64,000 nt of DNA, taken from Isoetes taiwanensis (taxonomy: Eukaryota; Streptophyta; Lycopodiopsida; Isoetales; Isoetaceae). Every line of letters begins with the position of its first letter. Position 1 is the first letter of the stretch. The stretch lies in assembly GCA_021234155.1 (NCBI GenBank), contig JAJEKV010000049.1:7685727-7749726 (forward strand), written 5' to 3'. The position numbers and the translations under genes are program-made. Below are positions 41,471 through 53,635 of this stretch, one piece after another. Under the pieces are notes generated by a model. It worked only from the letters and a program-made list of their open reading frames with translations, searched no databases and was not told the DNA's origin.

Positions 41471-42690
41471 ATGGCGCAGGTAGTAGTCGGAGCTGCAGCA
41501 TGCTTCCAGGTCAGAAACATTCCCTTTTCTCTATTTACCAATCAGAAATTTAGCTCCTATCTAGTTTTACGATGATAGTATACCTGAACTTTATGATCTT
41601 GGTTTGAAAGTGCCATCTAATGCAGATGAATTCAAGCCTACACATTTGCAACAACAACAGGACGAGTTTTTGTGGGGAATCTTTATCTTTTGCTAAAATG
41701 CCAAGACCTTTGGGTGCGAAAGCATGGCCCAGGATAAGAGCTAGAGTTGCTATAGCTCCACCAGATCTTGAAACAGCTCAGGAGCACCCTATGAACTTGT
41801 TTAAACCGAAGTCTCCTTATTGCCATCATTAAATCTGTGGAAAGGATTGTTGGTCCAAAAGCCCCTGATGAAACTTGTCACATTGTCATTGATCATGAAG
41901 GCAACGTCCCCTATTGGGAAGGATTGGGAAGGACAGAGTTATGGTGTCATACCTCCAGTAGGTTCATCATCTTTTTTTTTCCATATGCCTTTTTCTACTA
42001 GGCTTATGTTGAATCCGATTGACCTGGTTTTTTGGTGAAGGGTGAAAATCCTAAAAGCCTGGTACTCCAAATGCAGTTTGATTATACTCTATTGCTTCAA
42101 CTAGATATAGATATGATGATGATTTTGCTGGGAGGACAACTAGTTTATGTGTAAGAAGGGCTGTTTATTGGGATCCAGAGACAGGCAAAGAGGATCCATC
42201 TGGCAAGGTTATGTTGCTGCCTAAAAATGATAAAAATGCAATACATATTATGGTAGCCACTGGAACAGGATTTGCTCCATGTAGGGGCTATTTGAGAAGA
42301 ATGTTTATGGAGGATGTTCCGACTTTTAAATTTGGGGGACTTGCTTGGCTTTTCTTAGGGGTTGCTAACATTGAGATTCTTCTTTATGATGATGAATTTA
42401 AGACATATCAAAAGCAGTATCCTAATAACTTCAGATATGATATTGCACTCAGTAGGGAACAAACAAACAAAAAGGGTGAAAAAAATGCAAGTACAAGATA
42501 AAATTGAAGAATATAGCACTGAAGTATTCAAGTTGTTAGACGGAGGTGCCCACATTTACTTGGTGGTCTTAAAGGTATGATGCCTGGGATACAAGATACT
42601 ATAAAGAGAGTTGCCAATGAAAGAGGGGAAAGTTGGGAGATTTTAACAAAATTGAAGAAGAACAAGCAGTGGCATGTTGAAGTATATTGA
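41471..42690 (+). pseudogene. Root-type ferredoxin-NADP reductase (FNR) pseudogene
   Basis: A near full-length copy of plastid root-type FNR, which passes electrons between NADPH and ferredoxin in non-green plastids. Exon 1 (41471-41509, MAQVVVGAAACFQ) and exon 2 (from 41626) encode the transit peptide and lead to [10 protein letters not shown]. After a one-base loss near 41820 come [20 protein letters not shown] and GQSYGVIPP. An intron (41958-42040) is followed by GENPK. The FAD segment and the NADP part follow, with [20 protein letters not shown], then [14 protein letters not shown]. The end is [11 protein letters not shown] plus TGA, as in working enzymes. Frameshifts occur near 41820, 42055, 42100, 42480 and 42560. 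The roughly 25 residues between KEDPS and GK-MLLP are deleted. Confidence 0.92.
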
Positions 42691-44271
42691 GATACATCAA
42701 AGCAGGATTTTGAAATTTATGTGTTTGCTTCATACAACAACAAACTTTCAAATAATGGTGCATAGGTTCACCTCATTTGTTAAGAAACACATTTATTTCT
42801 ATGATGTTTGTTTCGCCCATGAACTTGAGGGTCTGATCAAGCATGATCTAATCTCAAATAAATAAATTAATTAATTAATCTCGTAAGAGTCCTAAAGTCA
42901 AAAGTTTAACCAGCCCATTTGAACTTAAAAAACATTACAATCACGATAGCTTTAATTTTATATTTTATACAACAAATCGGTCCCATTGGAATATTCCTTT
43001 ATACATCACCTCCGAAACTCCTTTTGAGTATAGTGGAGTTTTCTTGTGAAATTCAAGAAAATGAACCATGAAAGTTAAAGTTCTAGTTAGTATTAACCTA
43101 AATGTGCCCTATGTATCATGCTATACAAAACATAGTGACTAGCAGTATAAGTTATAGTGACTAGCATTATAAGTTATATGCAAGATTGTTTCAAGATTAT
43201 GTGGTAGTATAAGGAAGAGCGGCTTCTACAATTCGTGAAGGTCGCTTATAAGTTTATGCCTTAGAGATTCTAGAGTCCATAGCATCTTTGCTACATAGTA
43301 GACTTCCAATTTTGGTTTCTTTGCAGGCAGCAACAATATTCAGAGTTCTGGGGTATCATAGCAAAAGGTCAACTATGAATGTGTTCAGTTCATATGCAAA
43401 TAATTCAGATCTTTATGGATTTCCATTATGAAAGTACTCCGAAAGCATTATTTCTGCTCTAAGTTCACGTCTAGAGCATAAAAGTTCTTAACTTTTATGC
43501 ATAGTAGCAGTCATCTTAAAGTGTACTCTTTTAAAGAAATCTAGCATTGCACTTGATGTAGATCATATACACATTTTGTTACTGGAAGGAGAAAATTATA
43601 GGTCAACTCTTTGCCAGATTTCAAACTTTCCATTTTGTATCTAGATATTTCTAAACATTTTCATCCTGAAACCTCCTTCAAACCTTAAGATTTAGTCAAA
43701 ATGCATAAATAGACATTGTGTTCAACAATCTAATATGTACTCAAATATCAAGCCAAACATTAACTATAGGCCAAACCAAATAGCAAACCAAATATTAAGG
43801 CACAAATACCAAGTGATATCCATGACAAGAAGCCACGATATATCCATCATAGCAAGCCAAACCTTATTTCTTAAATGCATATAAGACTCAATCAAAATGG
43901 TATAATTAGAGAAGCTAAAAGTTGAAGCGACATATGTTGGCTACGATATCAAATCAATATACTCCTAATAGCAAACCAAAGGAACAAATATGAAACCAAG
44001 TGATATCCATAATAGCATGTCTCAATATACATGGTAACAAGCCTAATGCTATGTTAAATGAACCGATAAGAAATCTTCAAGGAGTTCTCTCATTTCTATG
44101 CTGACAAAATAGGTATTTCCATTCTATGCTCTATTGGACTTGTTCTTATGCTTTTGCAATACTTGTTCCATGCCGAGCACCAAAGATTTCTTCAAGCCAA
44201 TTTCCATAAAGTCATGGTATCGCCACTTCACCTTCCAGCCATGGAGGGCAACCCTCCGTGCGCAGCACCTT

Positions 44272-44560
44272 GTTTTTATTGTATTTTGACTTGTGCGTCA
44301 AACTGAAATATCATTGGCCAATCTGTAGAGCCCACTTCCTACAAGTCAAAATAGGAATGTAATGAATTGAAATTTGAAATGTGAAGTACACACACAGTGT
44401 AACCCTTACAGTTGCAATTGATGGCGAATTTGACGAGAATGGGATTGCATGTGACACATCCATTCCAAAGATTATACTTGGTTCCCTGGAAACCTTTGGA
44501 AGATGACGACCAAATGTTTCGAAAGTAGGTCTTCAATTCAATGAAGATTTCTTTAAGAAC
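44272..44560 (+). repeat. Repeat family copy 4, right part (block C)
   Basis: Block C, nearly identical to 36850-37135, resumes here after the inserted segment. It ends at the same AAGATTTCTTTAAGAACGCG junction as copy 3. Confidence 0.88.
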
Positions 44561-44822
44561 GCGAAAATTTAAAGAAAGAAAATTTGTTTTTTTTTTTTTT
44601 CTTTTCTTTCACTTTCGCGTTAGCGAAAACTTCCGGTTTAAACTTACGCTTGAATTTTTCCAGCGTAAAAGTTTAAACCTTGATTCACTTACTTGCTGAA
44701 AAAAAAAAAATATATATATATATATATTTTTCTTTCTTTTGGTTTTAAAGCAGAACGAAATCTTGACTTTAAACTACGCATAAAAAAGTTTCGCCAAAGT
44801 TTAAACCGAAGATCTCGCCACG

Positions 44823-44858
<36 letters not shown>

Positions 44859-44877
44859 ATTCTTTTTTTTTTTTCCT
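44561..44877. repeat. Hairpin-motif debris, A/T tracts and a TA microsatellite
   Basis: This holds degraded GCGTTAGCGAAAACTTCCGG words, a (TA)n run at about 44710-44727, and an A run of 27 at about 44827-44853. It has the same character as 34736-35102. Confidence 0.75.
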
Positions 44878-45240
44878 TGACAGATAATTGAGAGATAATC
44901 TCATACATACATGTAGTTGAGATAATTTATCAAATGTTATAGTTCATCAACGCTGAGATCAATCTCATCCATTAGAACAATGTAATGTGTTGGTCTAGTT
45001 GTTCCCTACAGGTGCATGTATACTGATATTACTCATATCTGCTAGTGTCGCTCGTGTTGCTCCATTTGCGAAATGGCGCTGTCGCGCCATTTACCTTTAA
45101 ATGGCGCAGCTTCGCCGCGGCATTTACCTGTAAACGGCCCATTTTCCTTTGCCTGCTAACTGACGCAGCTGGCCGATGTTGCTTCAAATGGCGCAGCTGC
45201 TCCACAATACAATAAGATTTATTCAAATTGAACCAAAAAA
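44878..45240 (+). repeat. Repeat family copy 6 (D, A)
   Basis: Block D then block A, closest to 35103-35460. It keeps the CpG-rich words that are partly changed in copies 3 and 4 (AATGGCGCTGTCGCGCCATT here, AATAGCGTTGTCGCGCCATT there). It stops matching after GAAGTATATATAGTCATA. Confidence 0.85.
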
Positions 45241-48200
45241 AATGGGGGAGAAGTATATATAGTCATATAGTGAAACAACCATTGTGCTTTCAAACTAGGC
45301 ACTTCAAGCAACCTTGCTCATAGAAGCCAACAACTGAGCCAAAACATTGTATAATAAGCGCAATACTATATCACTTAAAATTACGTAATAGACTTATTTC
45401 TCAACTATTATATCAAATATTAAAAAATGCCTCGCCTTTAGCAAGCAAGAAGCGGCCAAGGCCAGGTGAGACAAAGAAACGATAGATTAGGCAAAGAAGT
45501 GGCCAGGCCAGACCAAGGAGTAACGAAAAAGATAGAAAAACTTCTTTGACTTCTAACAGAAGGAAAAATAGTGGCATGTCAAAAGAATGATACTAGACTA
45601 AAGCGAAATGCCTGCAGATAATGAAAAAATTAGAGAAGCAATCTGGCAAAAAGATGATATTAGAGCCAAAAGCCTTGAGGTATAGTTCTTAGTGATTCTC
45701 ATGATCGGAAAACGCAAGCTCATGGCCAGAATCGAGCTCAAGGTAAAACATAATTTGTCACCAATATAAAAGCCTCAGACTTCCATGATACCGAATTGAA
45801 GGGATTTCATGCTGCCGATATACACTGGTAATAAGAAGTTTTAGCATTTAACGAGGATCTAGTTGAAAAAAGAGGGATGTCTACAAACTACACGGGCAAA
45901 ATAAAAACTTCAAATAAGACCAGTCTCATCTCTTAATGTTTAACAATTCCAGCATGTATGTGGCAAGAACCGCAAATAGAGCAACAACCACCCAGGCAAG
46001 AAGCGGCAAATAGACGGTAGGATGAGAAGGAGCAACGAAAGTAGAAGCTTCCTTGACTTTTTACAGAAAAGAAAAGTAGAGTAGTGATTATGGCAGAAGA
46101 ATGATGGCAGAAGAAAAACTAGAGCCTGGACAAGAGCCTGCAGATAGTTCTTAGCAATTGGAATAGAGCTCCGTGCTACTGATTTAAAGGGAAAAGAAAC
46201 TTTCAATGTTGCCGATTTGCCCGCTAAGGGCGGATCCCCATTAGGGTGGCACCTGTGTTTCCCACCTGCGCCATGTAAGCCACCATTCCCGTTTGAACCC
46301 TGTGCCACGTTTCCATTGCTCCCGCTTTTCTTACCTGTTGGCTTCCGGTGACCGAGGATTGAACGCAGAGGATTGAACGCCAGTTTTGATACGCCCTAAA
46401 CGACAAACTCCAGGATCACTTCAGTTTTTCAGATGCAGTGATGGTGCATCTGAAAAAAGTCCCGGATGCGGTGCCATGTCATTCGAAATCAGTTGGGTGA
46501 AAGTAATGGGAACGGCAAAACATGCCGGTGGAAGTGCCATGTGGCACTGAATTTCCGGTAAAATACCCTAATGGAGATGGACCCTAACATGAAACATCTG
46601 GATTTGCAGCCCTATAGTTACTGGCCAGTCAGCAGTATTCATTGATTCCTCTGCATCGATAGATAGCAACACGTCTCTTAATACCTCAAAGTCTTTGTTC
46701 TTTCGAGTTTAGCATCTCTGTGTCTAATTCAAAAATTGATCCTGCATGCCCCTTAGAAAATAAACACCTCTTCTAAATATTGCCATTTCTAAAGCCGACC
46801 TCGCCACAAGGCTGGCTACTCGACTTCATATTTTATTTCTGAGACTTTTACAGAAAGACAAGCAACTTGCATATTGATCATGATATTTATCAGATGTTTC
46901 CTTTGAGGCTTTTTATAAACCTGCAGATTGTTCATGATGTTTCTCGAACTAAGCTTTCTCTTTCTCTGTATGCTCTTATATTAAACTTGCAGTCCACAAG
47001 CTTGAGATTGCAAAGAACTGAAAGGAAAACAATAATTTCCATAATGAAAAAGAGGACAAAAAGGGTCGCTTATCTGGAATAGAATCAATATTTGCTCCTA
47101 GTTGTGCAGACAAGACATGAATATTATAGAAAGCCTGAGTAGAAATCTGATCACACCAGAATAGCAGTTTTTCTCTTCGAAATTTATGGCTCCATCTACT
47201 CTTGATTTCAAAGCTGTAAGCGGTCTGCACGAGCCTAGAAAGCTTCGATCACATGTCTAGCGATGACCGGCAACGGCAACTGTGGGCAAGGCAAGAAGCG
47301 GTCAATGCCAAGCTAGGCAAAGAAACGGCCAAAGGAAGCTTCTTTGACTTGTGACAGAAGGAAAAACGAGTACGGATTTGGCATCATCCAATCAAAAAGC
47401 CTTAGACTTCCATGCTGCCAAATTGAAGGGATTCCATGCTGCCAAATTGAAGGGATTCCATGCTGCCAATAACAGGAAGTTCTAACCTCAAATAAGGATC
47501 TAATTGAAAAAGAGAGTGCTTATAGATTCATATAAAAATGACAAACCACAGACAAACTCCAAAGAACACAATAGCAAAGATTATGGGAAAGGCTGTCAGG
47601 TCTAAATATAATCCGAAAAAGAAAAACAGAATGATTACTTATATGGATCTGAATCCGCCGTTCCGAGTTGCTATCGAAATCACTGCTGGGCGTATTGCGT
47701 ATTTAAGGCCTGTGCTATGCCTGAGGGTTTTCATGACCTCCTAAATCCGTTCATTGAGCACCATGAAAAGCTGTAATTGTGAAGCGACACTTGATCATGT
47801 CTGCTCCTTAAGAAAATAAGCTGCCGCTCTTATAAACCGAAACCACCGACTATGGTTCCTGTGGCTTCTGGAGACTTCATGGAATACGGCCATTTCTAGA
47901 ACTACTCTGGATAGACATGGCAAGAATGCTGCTCATGGGCATCTCTTTGATAACCAAAACAAGTACATAATGATAGCAAGCTAGTGAAACCATTATGGCC
48001 AGGATTAAAAAACCTCGCCCTTTCGGGTTTTCGAGGAAAAACCCTGACAATAATAGGATCACTAACCAATGCTAGATCCAAAAATATAATAGATCTTGTA
48101 CCCTCATGCTGACTAGCCTTATTGGGTGAAAATACATTACAGCAATGAAGTTGCCAAAGACGAAACATGTTTGAATTGCCTTCTCCATTGATCTTCATCT

Positions 48201-48290
48201 TGTGCTTCGAATCCAAAGCTCTCTTCCAAAAAGCCACGCTAACGGCAGGCCCACAGCAACTATTTCCCTGCATTCACAAGAAAGACAAAC
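45241..48290. repeat. Non-coding region with dispersed AAGAAGCGGCCAA repeats
   Basis: Three to four diverged copies of a 250-450 bp unit occur (about 45430-45900, 45980-46230, 47275-47545, 49080-49150). The unit begins near GGCAAGAAGCGGCCAA, contains TTCTTTGACTTxTxACAGAA and ends near AAGGATCTAxTTGAAAAA. In the third copy the 24-mer AAATTGAAGGGATTCCATGC(TGCC) is doubled. A 42-bp stretch around ACTACTCTGGATAGACATGG occurs at 47895 and again at 48677. No gene is recognised; the frames at 45940-46308 and 47902-48273 carry no known motif. Confidence 0.55.
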
Positions 48291-48294
48291 CGGG

Positions 48295-48440
48295 CCACCA
48301 AGGCCAACCAGGCACTAGGGCCTCCAACCAGGCACTAGGGCCTCCATCCAGGCACAAGGGCCTCAACCAGGCACAAAAGCCTCAACCAGGCACAAAGGCC
48401 TCCAACTAGGCATCAAGCCTCCAACTAGGCACCAAGCCTC
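48295..48440. repeat. Minisatellite, about 20-bp unit
   Basis: About seven imperfect units of the type CCAACCAGGCACTAGGGCCT. The unit shortens towards the right (CCAACTAGGCACCAAGCCT). No coding role is proposed. Confidence 0.88.
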
Positions 48441-48494
48441 CAACAAAGTGTTAGTTTACAAACAAGATATAAAATAAGGGAGGGTGGGAGGGTG

Positions 48495-48675
48495 GGATCA
48501 AACCCTAAGAAGGAGATGCTAAAATGAGGAGCTGATGAAGAACGAAGGACCGTGAAAGAAGATAAATAGGGGAGGATAAGGGACAAGACAAACTAATTAA
48601 CTAACCAACCAACTACCTCCGTAGTTCTAGAACTTCATTTACCTTCTATTCTGTGAAACGAAGGTAAATGCCATT
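48495..48675. repeat. Dispersed 180-bp repeat, copy 1, with terminal hairpin
   Basis: Nearly identical to 50341-50521. It ends with a perfect 11-bp inverted pair, CATTTACCTTC (48636-48646) and GAAGGTAAATG (48660-48670), separated by 13 bases. Confidence 0.9.
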
Positions 48676-50340
48676 TCTATAACTACTCTGGATAGACATG
48701 GCAAGAATGCTGAAAAAGAGGCAGCATACAAAGTAATGTCAATTTAGTTAAGCAAGGGCCAAGAGTAAAGATATACTGAAAAAGGCATAGAAGTTGAGGG
48801 ATAAAAGACATCCATTGGAAATCACACACAACAACGCATGGTGGGGAGAACAATGGTATAAAAACAAGGTATACATGACTATAGACTTATGAGGCACCAA
48901 GGTCAGGCGGAAACGATCATTGTGTTGCTATCTTCGCAACCTTATTGTCCATGTGAACCCAACATTCGAGCCAAAAAACAACACATTAGCACTTAAAATA
49001 GCCCAATTCTTAATTATCATTTGAACCTACTAATTAAGCCTAGCCGCTATGACCACCTCAATAACACTTTGAGAAGCCATGGCAAAGTGCAAGAGCGACA
49101 AGACAAGAACGACCAGGCCAGGCAAAAAATCGGCAAGACTAGGAGGAGCAAGAAAATGGACTAAGTGCTAAGAATTATACATAACAATTAATTACTACAG
49201 GGAAAACGGACACGCCAAAGTAGCCAGCAAGCCAAGAAATTGCTAAAGGTTAAATTGGAAGTTGTGAAATTGGATATGATAAATTTAGCCTTTATATCAC
49301 GAAAGAGTTGCACGAGGCGAACAGGAAAAAGAACAGAGGTTATTTGGACAGCCCGGAATCTGAATCAGAGAGAGAGCAGGCGCTCTTGCAGGCGTGGATT
49401 TGGGCAGATGATCGGATGGCACTCACAATTGGTGGGCGACGGATTTGTTGAAGGGAACAGACTACGCAGTTATTGTGCTGTAGGATTGGGCTCCCCGAAG
49501 AAAACTTAGCTGCAGGTAGGAGAGGTGCAATCAGAAGGATTTAACAGGATAACCATTAACAAAAGCATTTAACCGGATAACCGTTAACAAAAGCATCAGA
49601 ATCGACTGTTAGAAAATGATTTTGCTATTTTGCAAAGCCAGAAGCTCACGATTTGATCATCAAGGCTGTCGCTCTACATATCTATTATGAAAGTTTGCAG
49701 CACCCAAGATACCCAAGTTAAAATAGAATAACTGCTCATACCAAGTGTTTCTTAACATAGGCTTAATTCTTACGGCCATCCAAGCATAGCCATTCAATAG
49801 CTCACAGAGAGACAGAGACATAGCAAAGAAAACGGGATTGGAAACAAAGAAACGTTTAAAGAAAAACAGGGCTAGATGATACAAATACCAAAAGACAGTC
49901 TTCACATTGGATCTTCGAAGCCGTACTTTTCATGCTGGGAAGTTCAAGCAGATCTTGGGGTTTTACCAGCCTATTTCTTTCTACCATCGACACTTGAATT
50001 GCAGTTTCATTTCTTGTGATCTAATCTCCACTGAGATATACAAGAAGACAAAGAAAAGAAAATACAAGTAAGAGAAATTCCATATCCCGCTCAAGATCCT
50101 GCCTGGATCATCCGGTAATCCTTAGCTCTCCATAAAGCGGCATCTTCAGCCCCTATTCCGCAAATCTTAGCTACATTGAACCAGTGATCTTCCACAAGAA
50201 AAAGGGGCTTCACAAAACTGGCCACAGCTCTTTCCTAAAATCGATGAACTAATAAACTCAGCAAGCGATAATGCCATGAAAATTTAACGGCGCTACAAAT
50301 ATGAATGGGCCGCCACAGAAGAGATAGAAGCAAGGAAGCG
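48676..50340. other. AT-rich intergenic stretch
   Basis: No gene is recognised. A 29-base direct repeat with GGATAACCxTTAACAAAAGC is at about 49540-49597. The frame at 49240-49509 is basic, has no motif, and is probably chance. Confidence 0.5.
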
Positions 50341-50521
50341 GGATCAAACCCTAAGAAGGAGATGCTAAAATGAGGAGCTGATGAAGAACGAAGGACCGTG
50401 AAAGAAGATAAATAGGGGAGGATAAGGGAAAAGACAAACTAACTAACTAACCAACCAACTACCTCCGTAGTTCTAGAACTTCATTTACCTTCTATTCTGT
50501 GAAACGAAGGTAAATGCCATC
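50341..50521. repeat. Dispersed 180-bp repeat, copy 2
   Basis: Second copy of 48495-48675 in the same orientation, 1.85 kb away. The hairpin arms are 50482-50492 and 50506-50516. The two copies differ at only a few positions, so the duplication is recent or the sequence is conserved. Confidence 0.9.
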
Positions 50522-51866
50522 TGTTTATGATGATAACCTTCTAAGATAAGGTTTGCAAAACAACAATGCTTAGGTCTATAAAATAACTTCACCATTTAGA
50601 CATAAGAAGTATTATCGTTCCCCCTAGCCATTTCTTTCAATCTTATCTTGCTTTTCCTTCTATGTTTCTTTATGATTTAAGGGGCCTAGGTCGCCCAGAC
50701 TCAAGGAGCTTAAATTTGTGGATTTAATCCCGTTTCTGATATATGAGATAAGAGCTACATAACCTAAGATGTTGTCCCAACTTCTTTTGAGGCATCTTTT
50801 GAGACACACCATGATCTCCCTATCATAGCAAACAAAATGTGAGAAAATGATCTTTGAATTTTTTAAATGCTACTTATAGAGCTCTAGCTTTATTTGAACT
50901 CAAATATGTTAATGGAATAAGGATAAATAACATTACATCCTAGACATTGCATGCCAGGTTCGTAAGGTGCATATAAGTGTCTATTGAGTGCAACCTTGTC
51001 CAATTAATCTTACAATGACATATGGGAAGATTCTTAAGTAGGATATCCTAGACGTTACAGGGAATGAACTAGAGAACTGATCGGGCAGGGCAAAATAGCC
51101 ACGTAACTTCTGGAAAGGGGTTGCTCTCCTATCGTGTATGATGGGAGAGCGGCATCTAGAAGGGGTAGCGACTGTTTATTAAAAACACAAGACTTTGCTA
51201 AGTGAGATGAGCATAACAAAATATCATTGATGTTGCACCTTGGCATATAGAGTCCATATGCATGCAACATTAAGCTTCTAATGTTACAACCAATAATGGC
51301 AATATTTTGCTTCTTCAAACACTTTGTTACCATTGACAAATTGTACACCACTAATATTTTGAGACTAATATAAAAACTGAATATGCCTTTAGATGCTGAC
51401 ATATACAATTAAATTCAGAAATTAAGAATTGCCTGCTCAAATTAAAAGGAAGATCGGATACAATTACGGTATCCATTCTGCTTCAAATCATCGCTTAAAT
51501 TCCAGCTAAAGTAGCTCTTCGCATTTATGATAGACAGCTTATAGAATTTCCTGATGCGATAAATACCAATGGGATGCATGATTTCATGCATGCACGTCTG
51601 ATCTGTGTTCGACTTCTTCCTTTCCTCTACTGTTCTTGCTCAATTGCTCCAAGGTTATTTGCAAAGAAAATTCTGAAATTAAACAATAGAAAGTGAACTC
51701 GTTTATGGATTAGAGAATTAGGAAAGATGCACTTTTAACATCTGCAAGCTAATCCATGCTTTTTTGCAGATAACTTTGAATAGTGTCGGATCAGGGATGG
51801 GCATTCCACTCTCTCGGTGATGTAGTGGCGGAACAACTAATACTAACAAGTTCTTATGCATTGCAG
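50522..51866. other. AT-rich stretch upstream of an unidentified gene end
   Basis: No recognisable domain. The last 60-100 bases before 51867 form a plausible intron end (TTATGCATTGCAG), so part of this stretch is probably intron of the gene whose last two exons follow. A minus-strand frame at 51055-51408 has no known motif. Confidence 0.45.
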
Positions 51867-52337
51867 TACGAGATCGTCCTGATGAAGAAGTAAAACACAT
51901 AAAATGTGGATGGATTGAAGGAAAGGCAGGAGTAATTTTTCGTGCACTAGGAATTGAACGATATTTCCCCGATTTTATGTTCAGTTTGCTAGAAGACGTG
52001 CACACAGACCAGCCTGGGAGTACAATTCACTCAATGCTTCACCGATATCTTCCCTATGGATCCTTTGGCCCAGCTGCATTGTTCAACCCAATTGCAGGGT
52101 GGACACATGGAAGAGTTAAAGTACTATTGTTCAAGCCACGAAATCAAATTGAAGTAAGCATCAGAATCTCATTATGCTGCCTACAAATTGTATGTAAACT
52201 GATATTGGATGATTGTGCAGTACCTAGCACAAGGAAGGATGCCAGCACAAGCAACAGCTGTACCATCAACATCAAATTTTGTATCACAACGAAATAATGA
52301 ATCTGAGGTAGCAGCTGCATCCAATGGATCATCTTAA
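51867..52337 (+). CDS. Last two exons of an unidentified gene
   Basis: Exon 51867-52153 (acceptor TTGCAG, donor GAA|GTAAGC) and exon 52221-52337 (acceptor TGTGCAG, stop TAA) join in frame to give about 133 residues. The first part, RDRPDEEVKHIKCGWIEGK and YFPDFMFSLLEDVHTD, then LHRYLPYGSFGPAALFNPIA, looks like a folded domain with many aromatic residues. The tail, PSTSNFVSQRNNESEVAAAS, is a typical disordered C terminus. There are no stops or frameshifts. I do not recognise the family. Upstream exons were not found in the preceding 1.3 kb, so this may be a captured gene end. Confidence 0.6.
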
Positions 52338-53635
52338 ATGATGGTTCTGTCAATGAAAGCTAAAACTTACTGTTATGAGACCACAGGGAATTCTAAGTGT
52401 GCTTATGATAAGTATAGTATTTAAAGGTTATATAATCGTCTCTAGCTAGTTTCTTAAGAACAGACATGTGCTCCTCTTTTGTGGGAAGTGTTCATCTTTT
52501 GTATTTTGAAAAAATATTATAAATAGATTGATCTTTTTTGCAGTCAACAATGACTGTTTAAGCATAGAAGAAAGCAACAGGCAACCATTTCTTAACGCTC
52601 CTGCAACAATATTATAGGCATCCTTCTTTCACGGATGCACTATTCACTACTTGAGTCTCATCAAGAACTATATACTGCCATATTCTTACCTTCAACAAAA
52701 AAGAGTATTCCAAAATTATAGCTGTACACTTTAACATCTACAACCTTAAAGCAAAAAATACAGAGGCGAGCAGCATGCAAGTGTCAGCGACAACAACACC
52801 AATTGTGGACTACACAAAGGTAGATGAACAATGAATTGTTCCTTAACTACTTCCTAAAAAAAAAAGCAGCACCAAAGAAAGTCACATACAATACATATGG
52901 CATCTGGAAAATAGAAGCCATCCTACCAGTTACATGCTGCTAAAAACCAATGTTAAAATCCAGGAACACGTCATTCCTAAGAATGAATCACAAGGCAAAG
53001 GATGGGGTGATATGATTTCTCACATTGAAACAAAAGAAAAAGGATCTGCAGATGGCAGTTCTCACAAGAAAATAAAATAAAAGTGATGGGATAAAAGTGT
53101 TTCTGATAATGATGTAACAGAAATAGGAACTCATGATACAAATGACCGAAACAACTACAATATGCCTGTAGAGTTTGTGTTGCTTTACATCAAATACAAT
53201 ATGGTTGTGAAGATTGTGTTCCTTTCTTCTTCTTCTATATTTGAATACCTATATAATAAACTGCACTTTGACAAAAACCAAATTGGGAAGACTGTTGAAG
53301 CACACCATGCAAAGTTCATAGAAGACAAACTCCACAGAATATTTTACGTTTCCGCCTGATAGTAAAATTCGACCTTAGATTGCTTATGCTATTTTATATC
53401 TTTGTAAAAAATTTGACCATAAACAGGTTGAATAGTTTTATTGATTTTGAAGATAAATTGCATCAAAAATTATCTAGGTATACACAAAATTAGACTCTTC
53501 TTCAAAAAGATAAGTAGTAAATTGTATTACTTCCTGTGATTACAAAGCATGAACAGTCAGTATATAGTCATGTTAATAGTTATAAGTGGAAAACTCACAG
53601 AGGCAACAAAATATCTATTAGATAAAAGTAAATAT
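52338..53635. other. Intergenic stretch between the unidentified gene and B3 gene 2
   Basis: The left part is probably the 3' untranslated region of the unidentified gene. A + strand frame at 53162-53359 has no known motif. No transposon ends are seen. Confidence 0.45.

Larger units (their letters stand above)
40566..44271 (+). mobile_element. 3.7-kb segment inserted in a repeat copy, carrying FMO and FNR pieces
   Basis: Comparison with copies 1 and 3 shows the B-to-C T run (eight T) interrupted here: five T before the segment and five after. The segment starts GGGTTGCCCCTAGG and its far side contains GGGCAACCC 20 bases before the end, a possible imperfect inverted end. Inside lie the first part of a flavin monooxygenase gene and a damaged root FNR gene, both on the + strand. 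This resembles a gene-capturing DNA transposon, but no transposase or firm target duplication is seen, so the class is open. 42900-44230 holds AT-rich DNA without a recognisable gene. Confidence 0.55.

Noticed and set aside
40566-44271. Simple processed retrocopy of FNR
   Set aside because: At least two introns (41510-41625 and 41958-42040) are still present, so the copy came through genomic DNA and not a fully spliced mRNA.
44693-44887. Lysine-rich small ORF
   Set aside because: It spans a TA microsatellite and a 27-base A run; low-complexity DNA only.
48295-48440. CRISPR-like array
   Set aside because: Units are contiguous 20-mers without unique spacers in a eukaryotic context; this is a minisatellite.
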